Below are positions 43,344-51,204 of a stretch of 57,063 nucleotides of DNA, in pieces. Made by a program: the position numbers and the translations under genes. The DNA lies in contig NZ_JAGGOZ010000119.1 of the NCBI RefSeq assembly GCF_018614075.1, positions 1-57,063 on the forward strand. Direction: 5' to 3'. Source of the stretch: Streptomyces sp. ISL-94 (GTDB taxonomy: Bacteria > Actinomycetota > Actinomycetes > Streptomycetales > Streptomycetaceae). The stretch's first letter is position 1; each line of letters begins with the position of its first letter. The notes beneath the pieces were generated by a model. It had not been told where the DNA came from. It saw only the letters and a list, made by a program, of their open reading frames with translations, and searched no databases.

Positions 43344-44323
43344 CGCTCTGTTCCGTACTGGCGATCGACGCGGGCAACAGCAAGACGGACGTGTCGCTCG
43401 TCGCCCCGGACGGCTCGGTGATGTGCACCGGGCGGGCCGGGGGGTTCCAGCCCTTCCGGACGGGCGTGGCCGCGGCCGTCGACGTGATCGCGGAGGCGAT
43501 GGCCTCCGCGGGCATGCACGGCGGGGGGCCGGCCCGGCCCCTCGTCGACCACGTGTCGGCCTGTCTGGCGAACGCCGACTTCCCGGCGGAGGAGTGGCAG
43601 CTGGCGCGCGAGATCAAGCGCCGGGGCTGGGGCCGTGCCACGGCGGTGCACAACGACACCTTCGCCCTGCTGCGGGCCGGGCTCCCCACGGACGCCGGGC
43701 CGCACGGTGTGGCGGTGGTGTGCGGGGCGGGCATCAACTGCGTCGGGATGACCGCGGACGGGCGGACCGCCCGCTTCCCTTCGATCGGCCGGATCTCCGG
43801 CGACTGGGGTGGCGGGGGCGGACTGGCCGAGGAGGCCCTGTGGTTCGCGGCCCGCGCCGAGGACGGGCGGGGCGAGGCGACGGAACTGGCCCGGGCCCTG
43901 CCCGCGCACTTCGGCCTCGACTCGATGTACGCGCTGGTCGAGGCCCTGCACCTGGACCGGATCCCGGGCGGGCGACGGCACGAGCTGACCCCGGTGCTGT
44001 TCGCGGTGGCGGCCGCCGGGGACCCGGTGGCGCAGTCCCTGGTACACCGGCAGGCGGAGGAGATCGCGACCATGGCGACGGTGGCGCTGCGCCGCCTGGA
44101 CCTGCTGGCCGAGGAGGTCCCGGTGGTGCTGGGGGGCAGCGTGCTGGCGGCCCGGCATCCGCAGCTCAACGGGCGGGTCGAGGAACTGCTGGCCGAACGG
44201 GCCCCGCGCGCCCGCGTGTCGGTGGTGACGGCCCCGCCGGTGCTGGGTGCCGCGCTGCTGGGCCTGGACGCGCTCGGCTCCCCGCCCGGGGCCCGAGAGA
44301 AAGTCCGTGCCCATTTCGGGTGA
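43334..44323 (+). CDS. csnK: BadF/BadG-type sugar kinase CsnK
   Basis: 329 aa actin-fold kinase. Phosphate-1 motif LAIDAGNSKTDVSLV, adenosine-side motif VVLGGSVLAA, and VVCGAGINCVG. This family includes N-acetylglucosamine and glucosamine kinases. GTG 43334 has AAGGAG 9 nt upstream and overlaps csnH by 10 bp; a GTG 6 nt later is possible. In the csn operon it probably phosphorylates the amino sugar (or oligosaccharide) imported by CsnEFG. It is the last gene; 179 bp separate it from the sensor cluster. Confidence 0.88.
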   Translation: MGVTLCSVLAIDAGNSKTDVSLVAPDGSVMCTGRAGGFQPFRTGVAAAVDVIAEAMASAGMHGGGPARPLVDHVSACLANADFPAEEWQLAREIKRRGWGRATAVHNDTFALLRAGLPTDAGPHGVAVVCGAGINCVGMTADGRTARFPSIGRISGDWGGGGGLAEEALWFAARAEDGRGEATELARALPAHFGLDSMYALVEALHLDRIPGGRRHELTPVLFAVAAAGDPVAQSLVHRQAEEIATMATVALRRLDLLAEEVPVVLGGSVLAARHPQLNGRVEELLAERAPRARVSVVTAPPVLGAALLGLDALGSPPGAREKVRAHFG

Positions 44324-44502
44324 ACCTGGGCCGGAATGCGGTCGGTCTGGAACCGTGGGGGGCGTGCGGACGTATTGACGTTGAAGGGGTGGCGGGGGCG
44401 GCGGCAGGGGGTGGATCACCCGAGATCGGGGCGCCGGGTGGTGTGGTCGACCGTCGCTACGGCCATACTGCTGCGGAGCATGAGACCGAGGGGGAGGTCA
44501 CG

Positions 44503-45900
44503 GTGGCCATCACATCACGCGCGCCCGCGCCGGAGGGCGGTGTCTCCGTACCGCCCCCGGCGCCGTCGGCCGCGCCGCCGAGGCGGGTCACCGCCTGGGC
44601 CGAGGGCGTGGAGCGGCTGCGCGAGGCGGCGACGACGGAGCCCGGCCGGCTGCGGATCATCGGAGCTGCGCTGGCCGCCCTGATCGTGCTGTTCGGCGCG
44701 GTGAGCGTGGGGGAGATCTCCGGCCGGTCCACCGCGGCCGAGGACGTCGTGGGCCACAGCCAGCCGCTGAGCGCGGACGCGGCCAGCATCTACCGCTCCC
44801 TCGCGGACGCCGACACGACCTCCTCCAGCGGGTTCCTGCTGGGCGCCCAGGAGCCGCGCGAGGTGCGCCGGCGGTACGAGAAGGACATCGCCAACGCCTC
44901 CAGGCTGCTGGTGAGCGCAGCCGCCAACACCGGCGGCAGCAAGGACTCCCGCGCACAGATCGCCCTGCTGAGCGAGCAGCTGCCGCGCTACACCGGGCTG
45001 ATAGAGCAGGCCCGGGCCGCCAACCGGCAGGGTCTGCCGCTGGGCGGCGCCTATCTCCGGTACGCCAACGAGCAGATGACCACCCAGCTGCTGCCCGCCG
45101 CGCAGCGGCTGTACGAGGCGGAGACCGGCCGGCTCTACACCGACTACGACGACGCCCGGTCCTGGCCGCTGGCCTCGCTCGCCGCCGGCCTGTTCGCCCT
45201 GGCCGCCCTGGTGTGGGCGCAGCGGCGCAACTACCGGCGTACGAACCGGGTCTTCAACCACGGGCTGCTGGCCGCGACGGCCGCGTCCGTGGTGGTACTG
45301 CTGTGGCTGGCCGTGGGGCACACGGTGGCGCGGTCCTCGCTGAGTGAGGCCCGGGCGAACGGGCAGGAGTCCCTGAAGGTGCTCAACGACGCGCGGATCG
45401 CCTCGCTCCAGGCGCGGGCCGGTGAGAATCTGACGCTGGTCGCGCGGGGCGCCGTCCTGGCCGAGGACAAGAAGTCCGACAAGTACGACGTGGACTTCAC
45501 CAAGAACATGAAGGAGCTCGACTCCGGGCTGGTGGCCGCGCTGCGGCTGGCCGACGACTCGGCCGGCCGGGCGCCCCTGACCCGTGCCTCGGAGGGCGTG
45601 AAGCAGTGGAAGCAGCGCCACACGGCGGCCCGGGAGGCGGACTTGAAGGGCGACTACGAGGCCGCGCTGCCCCAGGTCGTCGGGGACAAGGACCACAAGG
45701 ACAGCAGCGGGGCGGCCTTCGACACGGTGGACGCCTCGCTGGAGCAGGCCGTGGCCCACGAGCAGCAGCAGTTCACCCGGGCCGCCCGCGACGGGCTCGG
45801 GGCCCTGGGCGGTCTGGTGACAGGTGCGGCGGCCCTCGCGGTCGTCGGCGCGGCGGCGGCGCTGCTCGGCATCGGGCGCAGGCTTTCGGAGTACAGGTGA
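44503..45900 (+). CDS. glnX: GlnX-like four-helix membrane sensor
   Basis: 465 aa. Membrane helices at about 51-70, 222-240, 254-273 and 433-456 leave two large extracellular, mainly helical domains (71-221 and 274-432), the topology of mycobacterial GlnX. In mycobacteria GlnX relays binding-protein state to the kinase PknG; here the next genes encode a GlnH-like protein and a PknG-like kinase in the same order. The N-tail is proline-rich. GTG 44503 has GGGGGAGG 6 nt upstream. Sequence similarity to GlnX itself was judged from topology and context only. Confidence 0.75.
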   Translation: MAITSRAPAPEGGVSVPPPAPSAAPPRRVTAWAEGVERLREAATTEPGRLRIIGAALAALIVLFGAVSVGEISGRSTAAEDVVGHSQPLSADAASIYRSLADADTTSSSGFLLGAQEPREVRRRYEKDIANASRLLVSAAANTGGSKDSRAQIALLSEQLPRYTGLIEQARAANRQGLPLGGAYLRYANEQMTTQLLPAAQRLYEAETGRLYTDYDDARSWPLASLAAGLFALAALVWAQRRNYRRTNRVFNHGLLAATAASVVVLLWLAVGHTVARSSLSEARANGQESLKVLNDARIASLQARAGENLTLVARGAVLAEDKKSDKYDVDFTKNMKELDSGLVAALRLADDSAGRAPLTRASEGVKQWKQRHTAAREADLKGDYEAALPQVVGDKDHKDSSGAAFDTVDASLEQAVAHEQQQFTRAARDGLGALGGLVTGAAALAVVGAAAALLGIGRRLSEYR

Positions 45901-45971
45901 GAGCGATGCGGATACGGGCGATGCGAACCTCCGAAGGCCATGGGGACGGGAACGAGAAAGAGAGCGGAGGT

Positions 45972-46979
45972 ATGGCTGTCGCGGTCGGCATGCTGCGCCT
46001 GACGCGGCGGCTGCGCGGCTGGGGCGGTGTGAGCGCGATGGCCGCCGCCTGCGCGATGACGGCTGCGGCGGTGCTGCTGCCGCTGGCCCGGGCGACGCCG
46101 GACACCGGACGCCCGGTGACGGTCCGCGAGCCGGCCTCTATGGTGGCGGCTCCGGCGGCTCCGGCCGACACCTGCCAGGACCCGGAGGCCAGCCTGCGCC
46201 CGTCCGGGCTGGACGGGGCGTCCATCGCGCGGATCAAGGCGGCGGGCAAGCTCGTCGCGGGCGTGGACCAGAACAGCTTCCGCTGGGGGTACCGCAACCA
46301 GTCCGACGGCGGCCGCCTCGACGGCTTCGACATCGACCTGGTGAAGGCCATAGCGCAGGACATCCTGGGCGACCCGAACGCGGTCATCTACCGGGCGATC
46401 CCCACCAGCCAGCGCATCCCGGCGCTCCAGGAAGGCCGCGTCGACATCGTCGTGCGGACCATGACCATCAACTGCAAGCGGCTGGAGGACGTCGCCTTCT
46501 CGACGGCCTACTTCGAGGCCGGGCAGCAGGTGCTGGCGCCCAAGGGCTCGCCGATCACCGGCTACGACACCTCGCTGAAGGACAAGCGGATCTGCTTCGC
46601 CGCCGGTTCCACGGCGGAGGCCACGCTGAAGGCCCAGTCGTACAACTCGGTGCCGGTCACCGTGCCCAACCAGCTGGACTGCCTGGTCCGCCTGCAACTG
46701 GGCGAGGTGGACGGCATCATCACCGACAACGCCCTCGCCGCCGGCCAGGCCGCGCAGGACCCCTCGGTGCAGCTGGTCGGCTCGCCCTTCACCCGCGAGT
46801 TCTACGGCGTGGCGATGAACAAGGACTCCGCCGACCTGGTACGCCGGGTCAACAAGGTGCTGGAGGGCTACCGCGCGGGCGGCAACGACAGCCCGTGGAT
46901 GAAGTCGTACCTCAAGCACCTCCAGCCGGTGCTGCCCGGTGTGACCGCGCCGCCCCCGCCCAAGTACCGGGACGGCTGA
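45972..46979 (+). CDS. glnH: GlnH-like family-3 solute-binding protein
   Basis: 335 aa. Signal/anchor (GWGGVSAMAAACAMTAAAVLLPLARA), then a family-3 amino-acid-binding fold: IKAAGKLVAGVDQNSFRWGY, DGFDIDLVKAIAQDILGDP and VDIVVRTMTINCKR, ending DSPWMKSYLKHL. Unlike mycobacterial GlnH (a lipoprotein) there is no clear lipobox; Cys pairs at RTMTINC/KRICF and LDCLV may form disulphides. There is no ABC permease or ATPase adjacent, which supports sensing over import. Start is uncertain: ATG 45972 gives a normal signal peptide; ATG 45906, 6 bp after glnX, adds 22 residues. Confidence 0.82.
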   Translation: MAVAVGMLRLTRRLRGWGGVSAMAAACAMTAAAVLLPLARATPDTGRPVTVREPASMVAAPAAPADTCQDPEASLRPSGLDGASIARIKAAGKLVAGVDQNSFRWGYRNQSDGGRLDGFDIDLVKAIAQDILGDPNAVIYRAIPTSQRIPALQEGRVDIVVRTMTINCKRLEDVAFSTAYFEAGQQVLAPKGSPITGYDTSLKDKRICFAAGSTAEATLKAQSYNSVPVTVPNQLDCLVRLQLGEVDGIITDNALAAGQAAQDPSVQLVGSPFTREFYGVAMNKDSADLVRRVNKVLEGYRAGGNDSPWMKSYLKHLQPVLPGVTAPPPPKYRDG

Positions 46980-46984
46980 GGCCG

Positions 46985-48325
46985 GTGGGTTCCGGTGCGG
47001 ACACAGAATCGGAAGCGGAGGCACAGTCGGTGGAGCCAGGGTCGCCGGGGGCGCAGTCGGCAGTGATGGACCGGGACGGCGTCGACCGTGCCCTGGCCCG
47101 GCTGGGCGCGGAGCACGAGGCCGTCGAGACCTCGCTGCTCGCCCTCCAGGACCACGCCGGTCGCCGGCTGCTGGAAGGCGCCGGGCTGACCGGGGTCACC
47201 AAGGAGCGGTGGGCGGCGGCCGAAGCCGACATCACCCGGCTGTGGACGTACTTCGACGCCTACAGCGGGGCCCTGGCCGCCGCCCGGAAGATCCGGGACC
47301 GGCGCCGCTGGCCGAACCGCGAGGACCTGGTCGAGCTGACCGAGCGGCTGCGCGGGCCCGGTGTGCTGATCGCGGGGGCGGCCGTGGAGGGCGCCGCGCT
47401 GGCCGAACGGCTCTCCCTCGCCGAGCTGGTGTCCCGGATGAACGCGCTGTACGCCGGCTCGCTGGACGTGGTGGTCGCCGCCGACGCGGTGTGGTCGGCG
47501 CTGCCCGCCCGGATCGACCTGCTCGCCGCCGAGCTGCACCGCACCCGCTCGCTGGCCCACTCGGTGGGGGTGCGCCCGGGTGAGCACCCCTCGGGCGACG
47601 ACCTGGAGTCCATCACCGCCGAGCTGGCGGAGCTGCGGGCGCAGGTGATCGCCGACCCGCTGGCGTTCTGGCTGCCGGCGGCGGGGAGTTCGGCGCCGGG
47701 CGGGGGGCGTCCGGACACCGCGCGCTACGACCGGGCCGCGCTCGCGCTGGAGGACGTACGGCGGGAGGTCGAGGCCGTGCTCGACGTACGGCAGGACGCC
47801 GAGCAGCGGCTGATCGCCCTGCGGGACGTGCTCTCGCGGGCCGACCGCACGCTGGCGGAGGCGCGGACGGCGCGCGGCGAGGTGCTGGCGAAGATCGCCG
47901 CCTCGGAGGTGCCCGCGGTGAGCGGCCCGCCGACGGTCTTGCAGGAGCAGCTGGCGGCGGCGGCCGAGCACCGGCGCCAGTCCCGCTGGCACCGGCTCTC
48001 CCCGCTGCTGGAATCGCTGGAGGAGCGGGCCGAGGAGGAACTGCGCAGGGCCCGCGAATCGTTGACCGCGGTGACGGCGCCGCTGGCCGTCCGGGCCGAG
48101 CTGCGCGGGCGGCTGGACGCGTACAAGGCCAAGGTGGCCCGGCACGGGCTCGCCGAGGACCCGCTTTTGATGGAGCGGTACGACACGGCACGGCGGATGC
48201 TGTGGAGCGCGCCCTGCGACCTGCGGGCCGCGGAGCAGGCCGTGCTGCGCTACCAGCAGCAGGCGGCGGAGTCGTTGCAGGGCACGGGAAGTGGCGCGGG
48301 AACGCCTGGAAAGGAGGACGCATGA
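46985..48325 (+). CDS. Coiled-coil cytoplasmic protein of the pknG cluster, function unknown
   Basis: 446 aa, no signal peptide or membrane helix. Almost entirely helical, with long heptad-like stretches (about 240-330 and 350-440; e.g. ALEDVRREVEAVLDVRQDAE, LLESLEERAEEELRRARESL). GTG 46985 starts 5 bp after glnH; ATG 47066 is the alternative. The stop overlaps the kinase ATG (ATGA), so it is coupled to pknG. I do not recognise a family of known function. Position between the sensor pair and the kinase suggests a scaffold or relay; this is inference. Confidence 0.8.
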   Translation: MGSGADTESEAEAQSVEPGSPGAQSAVMDRDGVDRALARLGAEHEAVETSLLALQDHAGRRLLEGAGLTGVTKERWAAAEADITRLWTYFDAYSGALAAARKIRDRRRWPNREDLVELTERLRGPGVLIAGAAVEGAALAERLSLAELVSRMNALYAGSLDVVVAADAVWSALPARIDLLAAELHRTRSLAHSVGVRPGEHPSGDDLESITAELAELRAQVIADPLAFWLPAAGSSAPGGGRPDTARYDRAALALEDVRREVEAVLDVRQDAEQRLIALRDVLSRADRTLAEARTARGEVLAKIAASEVPAVSGPPTVLQEQLAAAAEHRRQSRWHRLSPLLESLEERAEEELRRARESLTAVTAPLAVRAELRGRLDAYKAKVARHGLAEDPLLMERYDTARRMLWSAPCDLRAAEQAVLRYQQQAAESLQGTGSGAGTPGKEDA

Positions 48326-51201
48326 GCCTGATCGGAACCGCGTGCGTTCGCCCCGGCTGCCCGGGGACGTACGAGGACATGGGCGGCGGCGAGCTGTACT
48401 GCGACACCTGCGGGCTGGCGCCGATCGGCGCGGTCTCGGCGGGTGCGGAGGAGCTGGTGTCGCCGCCGACGGGGATGACCAGCGCGGCGCGCGGCGGCTC
48501 CCTGGGGTCCGGCGGGTCCCGGGGGTCGATGGGCTCGCAGGGGTCGCACGGCTCGGCGCGGTCCTCGGCCTCGGCACGGTCCTCGCGCTCGTCGCGTTCG
48601 TCGCGTTCGTCGTCGTCCCGGCGCTCCGTGTCGGGCCGGCTGTCGCGCTCGCTGTCGGGTACGGCGTCCACCCGGTCGGTGTCGGTGCGCAGTTCGGGCT
48701 CTGCGGCCTCGTCCTCGGGGCGCGGCCGGCTCGGGGCCGGGCTGGTCACCATGCCGGAAGTGCCGCGTCCGGATCCTTCGGCGGCGGTCCTGGAGAACCC
48801 GGAGGTCCCGGAGCGCAAGCGGTTCTGCTCGCGCTCGGACTGCGGGGCTCCGGTGGGCCGGGCCCGGGGCGAGCGGCCCGGGCGGACGGAAGGGTTCTGC
48901 ACCAAGTGCGGGCACCCGTACTCCTTCGTGCCCAAGCTGAACGCGGGCGATGTGGTGCACGGCCAGTACGAGGTCGCGGGCTGCCTCGCGCACGGCGGGC
49001 TCGGCTGGGTGTACCTGGCGGTGGACCGAGCGGTCTCCAACCGGTGGGTGGTGCTCAAGGGCCTGCTGGACACCGGGGACCAGGACGCGATGGAGGCCGC
49101 GATATCGGAGCGGCGGTTCCTCGCGGAGATCGAGCACTCCAACATCGTGCGGATCTACAACTTCGTGGAGCACCTGGACCAGCGGACCGGCTCGCTGGAC
49201 GGGTACATCGTCATGGAGTACGTGGGCGGCAAATCGCTGAAGGAGATCGCGAACGAACGGCGGCGGCCGGACGGCCGGCGTGATCCGCTGCCGGTGGAGC
49301 AGGCGTGCGCGTACGGGATCGAGGCGCTGGAGGCGCTCGGCCACCTGCACAGCAGGAACCTCCTGTACTGCGACTTCAAGGTCGACAACGCGATCCAGCA
49401 GCAGGACCAGCTGAAGCTGATCGACATGGGCGCGGTGCGGCGGATGGACGACGAGGAGTCGGCCATCTACGGCACGGTGGGCTACCAGGCGCCGGAGGTC
49501 GCGGAGCTGGGCCCCTCGGTCGCCTCCGACCTGTACACGGTGGCGCGCACCCTGGCGGTGCTCACCTTCGACTTCCAGGGCTACACCAATGTGTTCGTGG
49601 ACTCGCTGCCGGACCCCGAGCACATCGAGGTGTTCCGGCGGTACGAGTCCTTCTACCGGCTGCTCGTCCGGGCCACCGACCCGGACCCCGGGCGGCGGTT
49701 CGCCTCCGCGCAGGAGATGGCGGACCAGCTGACGGGCGTGCTGCGGGAGGTGGTCGCCCTCCAGACGGGCCGGCCGCGGCCGCAGCTGTCCACCCTCTTC
49801 GGCCCGGAACTGCGCGTCCCGGACAACCGCCTGTTCGCCGACCCGGCGGGGAGGGCGGTGTCCCTCCTCGGCGAGCGGGTCGTCGTCTCCCGGCCGAGCG
49901 GCCGGTTCGGCCTGCGCGGCCGCGGCGGGGAGGCCGGCGGCCCGGCTGTCCTGCCGGGCGGCCCCCCGGTCCTGACGGGCGGCGTCCCCGTACCCGGGTC
50001 GCCGGCGGGCCGGGGGCCGGGGGTGTTCGCCGCGCCGATGGGCGGTCCCGCGTCCGGCTCGGCCTCGTGGCCCGGCGGGCCGGGCACTCCCCCTGGCGGT
50101 ACGCCCGTACCCGGACCCCCGGCCGTGGGCGCCGTGTTGCCCGGGCTCGGGACCACCGCCACGCATGTGGCGGGAGCGCCGGTGCCCGGGCCGCGGCAGG
50201 CTCCGGCGGCGGTGCCCGCCCGGGGCGCGGGGGCCGGCTCCGCACCCGTGCCCGCCGGCCCGTCCGCGCCGGCGGCGACGACCACGCTCGATGCCCGGGA
50301 CACCTCCCTGGCCCTGCCCGTGCCGCTGGTGGACCCGGCCGACCCGAACGCCGGTTTCCTGGCCGGTCTGCTGGCCACCGCGCCCGCCGACCTCGTGGGC
50401 GCGCTCGGCTCGGCACCCGCCGAATCGGCCGAGCTGCGGCTGCGCGAGCTGCGGGCCCGGCTGGAGCTGGGCGAACTGCCCGCGGCCTGCCGCACCCTGG
50501 CGGAGCTGGAGGCCCGGCATCCGGACGACTGGCGGGTGGTGTGGGCCCGCGGGATCGCCTCGCTGGCCACCGGCGAGAACGAGATCGCCGCCCTGTCCTT
50601 CGACGCGATCTACGACGCCTTCCCGGGCGAGCCCGCGCCCAAGCTGGCCCTCGGGCTGTGCGCGGAGGTCCTGGGCCAGCTGGACAACGCCGCCGAGTAC
50701 TACCGCCTCGTCTGGACCACCGACCCCGGCTTCGTGAGCGCCGCGTTCGGGCTGGCCCGGGTCCAGCTGGCCGCCGGCGAGCGGGGCGAGGCCGTGCGCA
50801 CGCTGGAATCCGTGCCGGAGTCGTCCATCCACTACACCGCCGCGCGGGTGGCGGCCGTACGCGCACGTCTGCGCGACCGGTCCCCGCAGGAGCCGCTGCT
50901 CGCCGATCTGGTGGCGGCCGCCGACCAGGTGGAGGCGCTGCGGCGGTCGGGCCTGGATCCGGAGCGCCACGAGCGGCTCGCGACGGAAGTTCTGGGCTCG
51001 GCCCTCGACTGGGTACTGTCGGGTAGCCGGGGTTCCGACCCCGGCCGGACCTCGCTGCTCGGCAGTCAACTGGACGAGCGGGGCCTGCGCTTCGGACTGG
51101 AGCGCTCGTACCGCGTGCTCGCACGGCTGGCGCAGCGGGGCGAGGAGAGGATCGAACTGGTGGAGCGGGCAAACCGTTTCCGTCCCCGGACGTGGGTGTG
51201 A
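48322..51201 (+). CDS. pknG: PknG-like Ser/Thr protein kinase with zinc ribbons and TPR-type C-terminus
   Basis: 959 aa. Order: N-terminal zinc ribbon (Cys8, 13, 27, 30), Ser/Arg-rich low-complexity region (60-140), second rubredoxin-like site (Cys169, 174, 193, 196), kinase domain (about 215-475), Gly/Pro linker (520-650), TPR-like helices (about 670-950). Kinase motifs: glycine loop HGGLGWVY, Lys246, catalytic YCDFKVDN (Asp351, Lys353, Asn356) without the HRD arginine, DMG (Asp368) and YGTVGYQAPEV. This is the soluble PknG architecture plus an extra ribbon. The start overlaps the previous stop and has AAAGGAGG. Likely substrates include the FHA protein downstream. Confidence 0.9.
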   Translation: MSLIGTACVRPGCPGTYEDMGGGELYCDTCGLAPIGAVSAGAEELVSPPTGMTSAARGGSLGSGGSRGSMGSQGSHGSARSSASARSSRSSRSSRSSSSRRSVSGRLSRSLSGTASTRSVSVRSSGSAASSSGRGRLGAGLVTMPEVPRPDPSAAVLENPEVPERKRFCSRSDCGAPVGRARGERPGRTEGFCTKCGHPYSFVPKLNAGDVVHGQYEVAGCLAHGGLGWVYLAVDRAVSNRWVVLKGLLDTGDQDAMEAAISERRFLAEIEHSNIVRIYNFVEHLDQRTGSLDGYIVMEYVGGKSLKEIANERRRPDGRRDPLPVEQACAYGIEALEALGHLHSRNLLYCDFKVDNAIQQQDQLKLIDMGAVRRMDDEESAIYGTVGYQAPEVAELGPSVASDLYTVARTLAVLTFDFQGYTNVFVDSLPDPEHIEVFRRYESFYRLLVRATDPDPGRRFASAQEMADQLTGVLREVVALQTGRPRPQLSTLFGPELRVPDNRLFADPAGRAVSLLGERVVVSRPSGRFGLRGRGGEAGGPAVLPGGPPVLTGGVPVPGSPAGRGPGVFAAPMGGPASGSASWPGGPGTPPGGTPVPGPPAVGAVLPGLGTTATHVAGAPVPGPRQAPAAVPARGAGAGSAPVPAGPSAPAATTTLDARDTSLALPVPLVDPADPNAGFLAGLLATAPADLVGALGSAPAESAELRLRELRARLELGELPAACRTLAELEARHPDDWRVVWARGIASLATGENEIAALSFDAIYDAFPGEPAPKLALGLCAEVLGQLDNAAEYYRLVWTTDPGFVSAAFGLARVQLAAGERGEAVRTLESVPESSIHYTAARVAAVRARLRDRSPQEPLLADLVAAADQVEALRRSGLDPERHERLATEVLGSALDWVLSGSRGSDPGRTSLLGSQLDERGLRFGLERSYRVLARLAQRGEERIELVERANRFRPRTWV

Positions 51202-51204
51202 GTG

